Origin: JAJPHW01 sp963799065
Lineage (GTDB): Bacteria; Acidobacteriota; Terriglobia; Terriglobales; Acidobacteriaceae
DNA: 64,000 nucleotides
Assembly: GCA_963799065.1 (NCBI GenBank)
Contig: CAWCVJ010000003.1
Location: 620,001 to 684,000 of the forward strand
Direction: 5' to 3'
This document shows, piece after piece, positions 8,202-16,773 of this stretch (position 1 is its first letter; each line of letters begins with the position of its first letter). The notes beneath the pieces are model-generated. The model saw only the letters and a program-made list of their open reading frames with translations, did not search any database and was not told the DNA's origin. The translations under genes and the position numbers were made by a program.

Positions 8202-8789
8202 TTGAGCTTCATCAATTTCGCAGCCCGTGAAATCAATTGCAAGATCGTCTATTACGGCGCCGGGCTGGGCGGAAAGACCACCAATCTCCAGTACATCTAC
8301 CAGAAAACTGCGGAACAGCAGAAGGGGAAGATGATTTCGCTGGCGACCGAAACCGAGCGGACTCTGTTCTTCGACTTCCTGCCGCTGGATTTGGGCTCGG
8401 TGCGCGGTTTTAAGACGCGAATCCATCTGTATACGGTTCCGGGCCAAGTGTTTTATGACGCCAGCCGCAAGCTGATTCTGCGCGGCGTGGACGGAATCGT
8501 GTTCGTTGCCGACTCGCAGGAAGCCCGCATGGACGCGAATATCGAAGCCCTCGACAATCTGATGTCTAATCTCAAAGAACACGGCTACGACTTCAATAAG
8601 ATTCCTTACGTGTTGCAGTTGAACAAGCGCGATTTGCCCGGAGTGTTGCCCGTGGCGGAGCTGGAAAAAGAACTTCGCCGCAAGACTGAGCCGATTATCG
8701 AGGCGGTGGCGTTTCAGGGACCCGGCGTGTTCGAGACTCTGAAGGAAATCGCGCGGCAGGTGCTGGTGGAGTTGAAGCAGGGCGGGTAG
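8202..8789 (+). CDS. mglA: MglA-type small GTPase
   Basis: A 195-residue cytoplasmic Ras-like GTPase, the same length as Myxococcus MglA. It has the P-loop GAGLGGKT (residues 19-26), the G3 region TVPGQ with Thr78 in place of the usual Asp (the known MglA hallmark), and NKRD (141-144) for guanine recognition. MglA sets front-rear polarity and drives motility organelles in Myxococcus; its role in Acidobacteriota is not settled. No mglB (roadblock GAP) gene lies next to it. The start is TTG at 8202 with GAGGAA seven bases upstream, and the protein begins MSFINFAAREI as expected for the family. Confidence 0.93.
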   Translation: MSFINFAAREINCKIVYYGAGLGGKTTNLQYIYQKTAEQQKGKMISLATETERTLFFDFLPLDLGSVRGFKTRIHLYTVPGQVFYDASRKLILRGVDGIVFVADSQEARMDANIEALDNLMSNLKEHGYDFNKIPYVLQLNKRDLPGVLPVAELEKELRRKTEPIIEAVAFQGPGVFETLKEIARQVLVELKQGG

Positions 8790-8797
8790 ATCAACAC

Positions 8798-8853
8798 CTT
8801 TAACACAGAGGACACCGAGGTCGCACAGAGGAATCACAGAGGAACAAGTTAGG
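8798..8853 (+). repeat. CACAGAGG-type interspersed repeat copy
   Basis: CTTTAACACAGAGGACACCG followed by further CACAGAGG units. It matches one arm of the palindrome at 60662-60766. It occupies most of the gap between mglA and the GH20 gene. Confidence 0.7.
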
Positions 8854-8859
8854 AAAAGA

Positions 8860-10923
8860 ATGAGACTGGTTCGACTGCTTCTTCCCTTCGTATTCCTTCC
8901 CTTCTCCGTGGCTGCACAGACCAGTCCCGTCTTGAACTTGATGCCGCTACCAGCGAGCGTTCAGCCTGGTTCTGGGCAATTGCTTATCACTCCTAATTTT
9001 TCCGTCGGCGTCGATGGCTACTCTGAGCCGCGGTTGGAGCGGGCGGAAGAGCGCTTTCTGGATCACTTGCGGATCAAGACGGGCATGTTGAAAACGAACA
9101 TGTCGATTGCGCCAGCTGCTTCTGCAATCCTCGTCATTCATGTTGGCCATGCCAGCAAGGAAGTACAAGAACTGAGCGAGGATGAATCGTATACCTTGCA
9201 GGTGACGCCTGCGGGGGCGAAGCTGAACGCGGACACGCCGCTGGGGGCGCTTCGCGGATTCCAGACTTTTCTACAACTTGTGCAGATTACGGCTACGGGG
9301 TTTGGCGTGCCAGCGGTCACGATTCAAGATGCGCCGCGTTTTCCCTGGCGCGGACTGATGATCGACGTTTCGCGGCATTTCTTTTCTCTGGATGTTCTCA
9401 AGCGCAATCTCGATGGCATGGAAGCGGTGAAGCTGAACGTTTTTCACTGGCATTTGTCTGACAATCAGGGTTTCCGGGTGGAGAGCAAGAAATTTCCCAA
9501 GCTGCAGGAGATGGGGTCGGGCGGCCGGTATTACACGCAAGAGGAAGTGCGTGAGGTGATCGCATACGCGCGGGATCGCGGCATCCGCGTGGTGCCGGAG
9601 TTCGATATGCCGGGGCATTCGACGGCTTGGTTCGTGGGCTATCCGGAACAGGCGAGTGGGCCGGGGCCTTACACCATTGAAGGGCAATGGGGAGTTTTCG
9701 ATCCGGCGATGGATGTGACTGAAGAGCGCACGTACAAATTCCTGGATGAGTTTATTGGCGAGATGGCGAAGCTTTTTCCGGATCAGTTTTTTCATATTGG
9801 CGGGGATGAGGTGAACGGCAAGCAGTGGGATGAGAATGCCAAGATTCAGGCGTTCATGAAGTCGCGTGGGATTAAGACGCACGACGACCTGCAGGCATAT
9901 TTCAATTCGCACATTCAGGCGATTGTGAGCAAGCATGGAAAAACGATGGAAGGGTGGGATGAGATTCTGCGCCCCGATCTGCCGAAGGACGTGGTCATCC
10001 AATCATGGCGGGGACAGGATTCGCTGGCGAACGCGGCGCAGCAAGGATATCGTGGGTTGCTTTCGTCGGGATATTACCTCGACTTGATGTGGCCTGCGTC
10101 GCAGCATTATGCGGTCGATCCGATGACCGGAGCGACGGCGAACTTGGATGCGGACGGGAAGCAACGAATTCTGGGCGGAGAAGCCTGTGAGTGGTCGGAG
10201 TATGCTTCGCCGGAAAATCTGGATTCGCGTATCTGGCCGCGCGCGGCGGCGATTGCCGAACGTTTGTGGTCGCCGCAAAGCGTGGCCGATGTGAACTCGA
10301 TGTATGCGCGATTGGAATACGTGAGCCTCGACTTGAATGGTCTGGGCCTGACCCATCGCAGCAGTTATGAGCCAATGCTACGGCGCCTGGCGGGAGACGG
10401 CGATGTGGATGCGCTGCGAGTGCTGGCTGATGTGGTTGAGCCGGTGAAGAACTATGATCGCGAGGAGTTGGCGAAGACTCCGATGACCAGCGCGACGCCG
10501 CTCAATCGCCTGATCGATGCGGCTCGACCGGAAAGCGATACGGCGCGTGAATTTTCTGCGAGTGTGGATAAATTGCTGGCGGGGCGGCTTGATCCCGATG
10601 GAAAGGCACAGATGCGGGCGAGGCTCGAACTTTGGCGGGACAACGATGCGCGCTTGCAGCCGACGATCCGCGGGTCTTTTCTGCTGCAGGAGGACGCGAC
10701 GCTTTCGCAGAATTTATCGGCGTTGGGCGTGATCGGCTTGCAAGCGATGGATGCGATGGATGGCGGTCAGCCGTTGTCCGATGATTGGAAGTCGCAGCCA
10801 CTGGCGTTTCTGAAAGAAGCGGAAAAACCGAGCGCGCAGCTTTTGCTGATGGTCGCGCCGGCAGTAGAGAAGATGGTCGAAGGTGGCGTGGCCGTGGCAT
10901 CGGCGACGAAGGAGAATCCGTGA
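8860..10923 (+). CDS. Exported GH20 beta-N-acetylhexosaminidase
   Basis: A 687-residue secreted or periplasmic glycoside hydrolase. Residues 1-19 are a signal peptide. An alpha/beta N-terminal GH20b domain (about 25-155) precedes the TIM barrel, which begins at PRFPWRGLMIDVSRHF. The catalytic pair lies in HIGGDEVNG (Asp316-Glu317): the Asp orients the 2-acetamido group and the Glu is the general acid. NVFHWHLSDNQGFR and EFDMPGHSTAW are further family signatures. It releases terminal GlcNAc/GalNAc from chitin oligomers, glycans or peptidoglycan. A hydrolase gene overlaps its stop, so the two are co-translated. Confidence 0.92.
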   Translation: MRLVRLLLPFVFLPFSVAAQTSPVLNLMPLPASVQPGSGQLLITPNFSVGVDGYSEPRLERAEERFLDHLRIKTGMLKTNMSIAPAASAILVIHVGHASKEVQELSEDESYTLQVTPAGAKLNADTPLGALRGFQTFLQLVQITATGFGVPAVTIQDAPRFPWRGLMIDVSRHFFSLDVLKRNLDGMEAVKLNVFHWHLSDNQGFRVESKKFPKLQEMGSGGRYYTQEEVREVIAYARDRGIRVVPEFDMPGHSTAWFVGYPEQASGPGPYTIEGQWGVFDPAMDVTEERTYKFLDEFIGEMAKLFPDQFFHIGGDEVNGKQWDENAKIQAFMKSRGIKTHDDLQAYFNSHIQAIVSKHGKTMEGWDEILRPDLPKDVVIQSWRGQDSLANAAQQGYRGLLSSGYYLDLMWPASQHYAVDPMTGATANLDADGKQRILGGEACEWSEYASPENLDSRIWPRAAAIAERLWSPQSVADVNSMYARLEYVSLDLNGLGLTHRSSYEPMLRRLAGDGDVDALRVLADVVEPVKNYDREELAKTPMTSATPLNRLIDAARPESDTAREFSASVDKLLAGRLDPDGKAQMRARLELWRDNDARLQPTIRGSFLLQEDATLSQNLSALGVIGLQAMDAMDGGQPLSDDWKSQPLAFLKEAEKPSAQLLLMVAPAVEKMVEGGVAVASATKENP

Positions 10924-11606
10924 AGCCAAGCAAGGTTTTCGTCCTGATCATGCTGTGCTGTGTAGTTGCGTCGGCAAAGGTTGTCGCGAAGAAGGTCGCT
11001 TGCAGCGGGACACGCTACGAATATCAATTCTTCGATCCTTCCGGGGATGGTCCATTTCCTGCGATCTTGCTATTGCACGGGGCTGGCGACGATGCGCGCA
11101 ACTTCATCGACGAATGGACGCATCTGGCGAAGCGCGAGCATATTGTGCTGATCGCTCCGCAACTCAATCGCGATCCCAAGTTTGAAGACGTTGCATTGCC
11201 GGTGTTTCGCTGCATCATCGACGACGCAAAATCTCAGGCAAAGATCGATGAGAAGCGCATTTACTTGTTCGGCCATTCCGCGGGTGGATATCTCGCCTAT
11301 GACGGGGCCACGCTGGACTCGCAATACTATGCAGCAGCGGCAATTCACGGCATGGAAATCAATGCCGATTACACCTGGATCGTGACGAAGGCGCAGCGCA
11401 AGACTCCGATCGCAATCTATATCGGTGATCACGATCAGTTCTTTTCCGTGGAGCGAGTGAGAGCGACGCGCGATCTTTTAGTGAACGCCGGTTTCCCGGT
11501 GCACTACGTCGAGCTCAAGCATCACGACCACAACTACTACGATCTAGCTAAGCAGATTAATGAAGACGCTTGGAATTTTATGAAGGGCGTGCGGCTGCCG
11601 CAGTAA
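10920..11606 (+). CDS. Exported alpha/beta hydrolase, esterase/PHB-depolymerase-like
   Basis: A 228-residue protein with a signal-like N-terminus (VFVLIMLCCVVASAKV). The catalytic triad can be placed: Ser120 in GHSAGG, an Asp in GDHDQFF and a His in HHDHNYY. LLLHGAGDD gives the oxyanion-hole loop. This set resembles the LpqC/feruloyl esterase/polyhydroxybutyrate depolymerase branch. The GTG at 10920 overlaps the TGA of the GH20 gene and has GGAG six bases upstream. Co-translation with a hexosaminidase suggests removal of ester groups from the same glycan; that is inference. Confidence 0.82.
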   Translation: MKPSKVFVLIMLCCVVASAKVVAKKVACSGTRYEYQFFDPSGDGPFPAILLLHGAGDDARNFIDEWTHLAKREHIVLIAPQLNRDPKFEDVALPVFRCIIDDAKSQAKIDEKRIYLFGHSAGGYLAYDGATLDSQYYAAAAIHGMEINADYTWIVTKAQRKTPIAIYIGDHDQFFSVERVRATRDLLVNAGFPVHYVELKHHDHNYYDLAKQINEDAWNFMKGVRLPQ

Positions 11607-11609
11607 CAG

Positions 11610-12947
11610 CTAGGGCTGCACCGGACTTGAAAGTTTGTGCGTCGGCCCGATTTCCACGTCCACCTGCGAGTTGCGGTCGAAGGTTACGTCGCGTCCGTGG
11701 GCGAGGAAGCGAGTGTAAATCAGGCGAGCCGTGCCGATGGAGCCGATCACGCCGCCCACGATGCGAGAGCCGGTGGAAATCGCAACGATACGCGTGATGA
11801 GGCCGAAGCCGTTGCTGGCGGTCGCGGCGTGGCTGATGCCGCCGTCGGAGTCGGTGAAAGCGGAAGCGGCGAGGAGACCCATCGCCAACGGGAGCGCGAT
11901 GCCTTTGTTCGTGTCCGGGCTGACGCCACCTTCCGCGTCGAGCTTTAAGTGACCGCCTTGGGAGCCGTCGAGCGCGGTGGGAACGCCGGCGACTTGCTGC
12001 GCGGGGGCGTTGGCGAAGTCCACCTGATTGAAACTGAAGCGAAGGGCGCCATTGCGTCCGCGACTCTTTGCGGCTTGCGCGTGCAGCACCCGGCCACGCA
12101 GGACAGCTCCCTGCGGAATTTCGACTTTCCCTTGCGGATCGAGGAGCGGCTGAGTCACGACCGCAGCAACAGGATCATCCTGCCGGGAAGTCCTGGAGCT
12201 AAGATCGACCGCGAGCCGCGCATGAACCGTGGCGGATTGCTCAAGTTTCTGCGGTGGTTCTTTTTGCGGCGGATCATGTTTCGCGCGATTCTGGGCGGCA
12301 TCGAGCGGAGCGGGGGTCAGTGACGAGCCCGGCGGCACAATCGGCTGGAGCAGGGTCAGGTCATACTGCGTTCCCGCTTCAATTGCCTGAGGATGCCATG
12401 GCAATTGGGCGAAGATGGCTTTCTTAATTCGATCCCACTTGCCGGGTGCGCGAACGTCGTTAAGGGCTTGGTCTTTCTGCTGGTTGAAGCTGGCCCAGGC
12501 TTGGGCGAACAGGGATTTGTGCGGTGCGGTGGAACCCTGGAAGCGCACCACGTCGGAGCCTTGCTGGGCCGGAGCCGTTTCGAGGGCAAGGAGTTGTCCA
12601 CTGGCCAGTTGTACGTGGTCGAACTGAAGCGTCGCTTCTCGCAGAGGAGTGAAATCGCCATGCGATACGGCGTCGAGACGCTTGTTCCGGCTGACGGGAG
12701 TTACAGCGATGATTTTGCCTTCTACAACAGAGCCAGCGGGAAGCAAGAGCTGGGTGGAACTATAGAACGGCTCCACGGTGCGGGCAAGGGCTTTCGCGCC
12801 CACTTTTATCTTAGACGCTGCCTCGAGTTGGACGCGGAGAATAGGTGGAACCGCCGGCGCGGATTTGTCGCTCTGGCCATAACACAGCGCAGAGCCCAGG
12901 GCCAGGGAACACAGAACTGGGTAGAGTAAATTTCGATGCAGCATCAT
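11610..12947 (-). CDS. Exported protein with two VirB10/TrbI-like beta modules
   Basis: A 445-residue exported protein (signal peptide to about residue 24). Two regions share a pattern: ARTVEPFYSSTQLLLPAGSV...REATLQFDHVQLASGQ (about 55-125) and AVVTQPLLDPQGKVEIPQGA...ALRFSFNQVDFANA (about 260-320). The second, with the following Gly-rich membrane-like segment, resembles the C-terminal beta domain of VirB10/TrbI (IPQG/GRV, RF.F..V.F). No other type IV secretion gene is nearby, so this looks like a free-standing relative. Start at the first of two adjacent ATGs, after GGAG; the upstream in-frame ATG lacks a ribosome binding site. Function unknown. Confidence 0.6.
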   Translation of the reverse strand: MMLHRNLLYPVLCSLALGSALCYGQSDKSAPAVPPILRVQLEAASKIKVGAKALARTVEPFYSSTQLLLPAGSVVEGKIIAVTPVSRNKRLDAVSHGDFTPLREATLQFDHVQLASGQLLALETAPAQQGSDVVRFQGSTAPHKSLFAQAWASFNQQKDQALNDVRAPGKWDRIKKAIFAQLPWHPQAIEAGTQYDLTLLQPIVPPGSSLTPAPLDAAQNRAKHDPPQKEPPQKLEQSATVHARLAVDLSSRTSRQDDPVAAVVTQPLLDPQGKVEIPQGAVLRGRVLHAQAAKSRGRNGALRFSFNQVDFANAPAQQVAGVPTALDGSQGGHLKLDAEGGVSPDTNKGIALPLAMGLLAASAFTDSDGGISHAATASNGFGLITRIVAISTGSRIVGGVIGSIGTARLIYTRFLAHGRDVTFDRNSQVDVEIGPTHKLSSPVQP

Positions 12948-12995
12948 GCGGCTCCAAGGGCTCATCTGCGAAAAGGACGGTCGGATTCCGCGAGC

Positions 12996-13757
12996 TTATT
13001 GCTTGAAAAGTTTGTGGCGAACATCAGGCCAGAATTCCTTCACCTCGTCGAAGAAGGTATCGAGCGCGAGTTGCTGACCCCATTTTTTCATATTATCGCC
13101 GACGGTGCGCTGCGCGTCAGGATAGTAAATATTGGAAATGCCAGCGGCTATTCCATTGCCCGCGATTTCCGAGATGTTGAACTGACTCGTTCCGGCGTCG
13201 GTGCGGGTGATGACTTCGCGGCTGATGGCGTATTTCGTGCGCTTCCAAAAGCCGCCACGGCCCATCACGAAGTAGCGGGGATCCTGATGCAGCACCGAAG
13301 GAAATATGGCTTCGGTCATCATGTTGCCGATGGCCTGGTCGGCGAAGGCTCCGCCGTAGTACTTGCCGAAGCCGACCGCACCTACGCCGAAATCCGGGTA
13401 CTGCACATTCGCCATGGAAATTCCGGCGAAGACTCCAGCGACCAGGAAGGCCGATGGGTCGAAGGAATCCTCGAAGGCGAGTTTGAACTTCGCACCGGTG
13501 CTCAGAGGCTTGATGACACCACCGAGTTCGTCGGAGCGATAGTTCGGGATGACCCACAGAATGCGATGCTGGCCGCTCTCTCCGGGTTTAGTCCCAGTGG
13601 GGTTGTCCGAGGGAACGCCCGTCGTGGGTGCGGATTGCGATTGTGGCGCATCCGGCAAGGCCTGTTGGGCCACCGCTGTTGTGGTAAAAAAAGCAAACGC
13701 TACGAATAATACAAAAGGGAATCGCCTATTTCCCTGAAAGAGTAAGTTCTCGGGCAT
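12996..13757 (-). CDS. Exported protein of unknown function
   Basis: A 253-residue protein with a signal peptide (FPFVLFVAFAFFTTTAVAQQ, about residues 13-32) followed by a Pro/Ser/Thr-rich linker. The mature part has SVLHQDPRYFVMG, WKRTKYAISREVITRTD and repeated small-residue hydrophobic segments (GVFAGISMANVQYPDFGVGAVGFGKYYGG), so it may associate with the outer membrane. I recognise only that proteins of this style are frequent in Acidobacteriota; no function is assigned. The frame is open to 13871, but the ATG at 13757 is the one in front of the signal peptide. It lies downstream of, and on the same strand as, no close partner. Confidence 0.65.
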   Translation of the reverse strand: MPENLLFQGNRRFPFVLFVAFAFFTTTAVAQQALPDAPQSQSAPTTGVPSDNPTGTKPGESGQHRILWVIPNYRSDELGGVIKPLSTGAKFKLAFEDSFDPSAFLVAGVFAGISMANVQYPDFGVGAVGFGKYYGGAFADQAIGNMMTEAIFPSVLHQDPRYFVMGRGGFWKRTKYAISREVITRTDAGTSQFNISEIAGNGIAAGISNIYYPDAQRTVGDNMKKWGQQLALDTFFDEVKEFWPDVRHKLFKQ

Positions 13758-14142
13758 CCTCGAAAGATGCTGTGGCGAGCCGCGCAGTTGTAAATTATTC
13801 TCGCGTAATGAATTGTACGGAGGGGGATAAGTGAGATTGCTGCCAGCGAGCGCTCCCCGACATGGTGGCATCGTTATCCGGCAGCGCTAAGTTTTCATAG
13901 CGGACACGACACGCAATACGGTGCGCGCAGGAAAAAATCCCGCCCGATGCAGGGGGTTCGAGCCTGCCACGGAATGCCAGCGAGACAAACTTCGGTAATG
14001 GGTTTCCCGCAGCTAAAAATAGGTCTTTCCCTCAATAACATCGATCCTGCGAACTGGCCGCTGGGACGAATGCGGGGTTTCGCAGCGTCGGTGACGTTGG
14101 TAACTCTGCCTGCCCTCATAACCCTCATAAAATTATGCTGCG
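13758..14142. other. Intergenic region, divergent genes
   Basis: A 385-base gap between divergent genes. It holds one small hairpin (GCAGG at 13949 with CCTGC ending 13967 around GGGTTCGAG) that mimics a tRNA T-arm, but no full tRNA folds here. No c-di-GMP riboswitch signature was found ahead of the GGDEF gene. Nothing else supported. Confidence 0.4.
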
Positions 14143-15852
14143 GTGAATCTCACGAAGCAGCGTAATACGGTCTGGCTGGTGGCGACGGCCTATCTTGTCG
14201 CCATGCAGTTATTGGTGTCTTTGATGGTGCATCGCGGTTTCTTCCTGACTGCTTTCGGGGATATCACGCGCTGCGTTCTTTTGGCGGTCGCCTGCTGCTG
14301 TACCGCATCCAACATCCCTTCGAGCCGAGGCCGCGCACGGCTGTTTTGGGCGCTGATTTCTCTGGGCCTCGCCATGTGGTTTCTGGTGGAGGTGTTGTGG
14401 GCGTTCTACGAAGTGTTTCTTAATCGTGAGGTTCCGAACCCATTCTCCTGGGACGTGCTGCTGTTTCTGCATCTGGTGCCCATCATGGCAGCACTGGCGG
14501 TGCGGCCGCATCGTTCCGCCGATCAGGGCAGCGCTCAGGTGGGAGCCATTGACTTCATTCTGCTCTTCAGTTGGTGGTTGTATCTGTATTTGTTCGTAGT
14601 AATTCCATGGCAGTATGTTTCGCCGGACACCTATCTATACGGACGCAACTTCGACGTCCTTTACTTTTTTGGGCACGCCGCGCTGGTGACGGGAGCCGTT
14701 CTGGTGTGGCGGGATAGCAAGGGGCCGTGGCAGCGACTGTATCGAGAATTGATGGTCGCGAGCTGCCTGTATGCATCGATTTCGGTTACCGCCAGTGTCG
14801 CCATCGATCGGGGATGGTACTACAGCGGAAGTCTTTACGACGTGCCATTGTTGTTCTCAGTGTTGTGGTTCGCTCGCGTAGGCCTGGTGGGGAGATCGCT
14901 GAGTGGCGAATTGCAAGGGGAAACGGAGGCCAGGATGGAGCGGAGCCACTGGATCGCGCGGCTGGCCATGACGGCGGCGCTGTCTCTTCCCGTGCTCGCT
15001 GCAATCGCGGTCTATGGCGGGCACGCGCCTGCGCGGGTGCGGAATTTTCGACTGGGATCGACCTTAGTGGCGATTGCGGCCATTGGCGCTTTGCGCTCCT
15101 TGCGACAAGCGAGACTGGACCGCGCCTTGACCCAGGCCCACATGGAACTGCGCGAGGACTCGCTGACGGACCTTCTCACCGGCGCTCGCAACCGCCGCTT
15201 TTTCGCCTCGACCATCGAAGCCGATGTGCAACAGGCAATGCGCCGCTATGCGAAAGCGGGGCAGGGGGAGGATCCCCACAATCGCGACCTGGTTTTTTAT
15301 CTGGTTGACGCCGACTACTTCAAACAGATTAACGACCGGTATGGCCATGATTTCGGCGACAAGGTCATTGTGGAGACGGCGAAGCGTATCAGCACCGCGA
15401 TTCGCAATTCGGACGTCCTGATCCGTTGGGGCGGAGATGAGTTTCTTATCGTCTCGCGTTATACCGACCGGCGCGATGCGCGAACTCTGGCGGAGCGAGT
15501 ACTCGAAGCCGTGGGCACGGAGGAGTTCGAGATTCACGGCACAAAACTGCGGCGATCCTGCTGCGTGGGTTGGGCGGTTTTCCCATGGTATTGCGACCAG
15601 CCGGAAGAGGTGTCCTACACCGACGTGCTTCGTCTGGCGGACACGGCTTTGTATAAGGCCAAGAGCGATGGCAAGAACCGGGCAATGGGGATGATGCCTT
15701 CGAATTCAAAGCGGAACCCCGACGGCGCTACAGATTGCTCGCTCGCGCAACTGCTCGGAGCCATCGAGGTTGTCAGCCATGGTCCAACAATCGCCGAGCG
15801 CGAGGGTAAAAAGGTCTCTCTTTTGGCCAAGCCCGCGACCAGTTCGGCTTAG
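14143..15852 (+). CDS. Membrane-bound GGDEF diguanylate cyclase
   Basis: A 569-residue inner-membrane protein. Residues 1-320 contain about eight to nine hydrophobic segments acting as a membrane sensor. The GGDEF domain (about 338-505) starts with DSLTDLLTGARNRRFF and has an intact active site GGDEF at 430-434, so it should make c-di-GMP from two GTP. An inhibitory site R421-x-x-D424 stands exactly five residues before it, predicting product feedback. The C-terminal 60 residues are a polar tail. Start GTG at 14143; no strong ribosome binding site is visible. It is followed 900 bases later by an HD-GYP gene, giving synthesis and breakdown of c-di-GMP close together. Confidence 0.9.
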   Translation: MNLTKQRNTVWLVATAYLVAMQLLVSLMVHRGFFLTAFGDITRCVLLAVACCCTASNIPSSRGRARLFWALISLGLAMWFLVEVLWAFYEVFLNREVPNPFSWDVLLFLHLVPIMAALAVRPHRSADQGSAQVGAIDFILLFSWWLYLYLFVVIPWQYVSPDTYLYGRNFDVLYFFGHAALVTGAVLVWRDSKGPWQRLYRELMVASCLYASISVTASVAIDRGWYYSGSLYDVPLLFSVLWFARVGLVGRSLSGELQGETEARMERSHWIARLAMTAALSLPVLAAIAVYGGHAPARVRNFRLGSTLVAIAAIGALRSLRQARLDRALTQAHMELREDSLTDLLTGARNRRFFASTIEADVQQAMRRYAKAGQGEDPHNRDLVFYLVDADYFKQINDRYGHDFGDKVIVETAKRISTAIRNSDVLIRWGGDEFLIVSRYTDRRDARTLAERVLEAVGTEEFEIHGTKLRRSCCVGWAVFPWYCDQPEEVSYTDVLRLADTALYKAKSDGKNRAMGMMPSNSKRNPDGATDCSLAQLLGAIEVVSHGPTIAEREGKKVSLLAKPATSSA

Positions 15853-15858
15853 AGGAAA

Positions 15859-16641
15859 TCATTCGTCGTTCGAGTCGTCTTCCGGTTCGATCGGGTCGGC
15901 GGCATCCCCATGGATCGCGTAGGAGAAGCTTTTTCCTGAAGCAAATGCGAATGTGACCTGCGGCGGTTGACGTTGCCAACGCGGAGTTGCGCATGGTGTG
16001 CCTTCGGTTTGAGCGCTGTCAAGACTCTTCTTGAGCAGGGGCTTGCGTCGCGCGATCTGCACCACAACGGCGCTGAATTTCTTTGCGTTGGGGCTTTCCA
16101 CGATACCGCAGTAGGCGGCATAGTCTCGATACCAGCTCACAACGGAGGCGTAGGTGTCGAAATTCGGCAAGGCGATTGCCGAGATGCGGCCGGTCTGGCG
16201 ATCGATCAAGAGCCAGCCTCCGCGTTGCCATTGCCAGCGTGGCGTCGCGATGTTTTCGTCGGGCAGCAAGTCATTTACCCGAAACGCCCGGCGGACGGTA
16301 AAGAGTCGGTCGGTAATTTCGTGGGCCGCTCCGATGGTGAATTCCCTCAGCTTACCGTCGATGTACAGTGCTCGAACCTTGAGATCGAAAGGCTGAGTAT
16401 CTTCGGCGTTCGCGAAGAATCTGGCGGAGACTGGTTTTCCGAACATAACGAAGTGAAGCTTGTTTATGCCCGAGGCTGGAGAGGTGCAGAGCAGTGTGGC
16501 GAATAGGATGATACGCCAACGGCTGAGGTTCGGGCACCGCGTAACCGCTCGCGCCTGCCTGATTGAGGACACGTTGCCGGGTGCGAAATAATTCCCGCGT
16601 TCTTCATGCAATTTCCAGCCTTGCCGAGTGACGCTGTGCAT
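15859..16641 (-). CDS. Hypothetical protein, possibly exported
   Basis: A 260-residue protein of unknown function. A hydrophobic stretch (RIILFATLLCTSPASG, about residues 43-58) may be a signal or anchor, which leaves a long polar N-terminus and suggests the true start is not certain; no in-frame ATG, GTG or TTG lies closer to the hydrophobic part. The mature region carries WYRDYAAYCGI and WQWQRGGWLLIDRQTGRISAI; it ends in a highly acidic tail (EPEDDSNDE). It is convergent with the GGDEF gene, with six bases between the stops. Confidence 0.5.
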   Translation of the reverse strand: MHSVTRQGWKLHEERGNYFAPGNVSSIRQARAVTRCPNLSRWRIILFATLLCTSPASGINKLHFVMFGKPVSARFFANAEDTQPFDLKVRALYIDGKLREFTIGAAHEITDRLFTVRRAFRVNDLLPDENIATPRWQWQRGGWLLIDRQTGRISAIALPNFDTYASVVSWYRDYAAYCGIVESPNAKKFSAVVVQIARRKPLLKKSLDSAQTEGTPCATPRWQRQPPQVTFAFASGKSFSYAIHGDAADPIEPEDDSNDE

Positions 16642-16773
16642 CGCTGTACTCTAGCCGCGGGGGACGGTGAAGACAAGGTTAGCCGTCACACTGACGACGC
16701 GGGAGTTCGTTTCCGAGGCCTTACCGGCGTGGGCTCGATGAGCGATTTTCCGTTACAATTACGAGCTTAACCT

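Noticed and set aside
13949..13967. T-arm-like hairpin GCAGG-GGGTTCGAG-CCTGC
   Set aside because: No acceptor, D or anticodon arm can be built around it.
14143..15852. c-di-GMP riboswitch ahead of the GGDEF gene
   Set aside because: Searched the 13758-14142 gap by eye for the GEMM core; not found.
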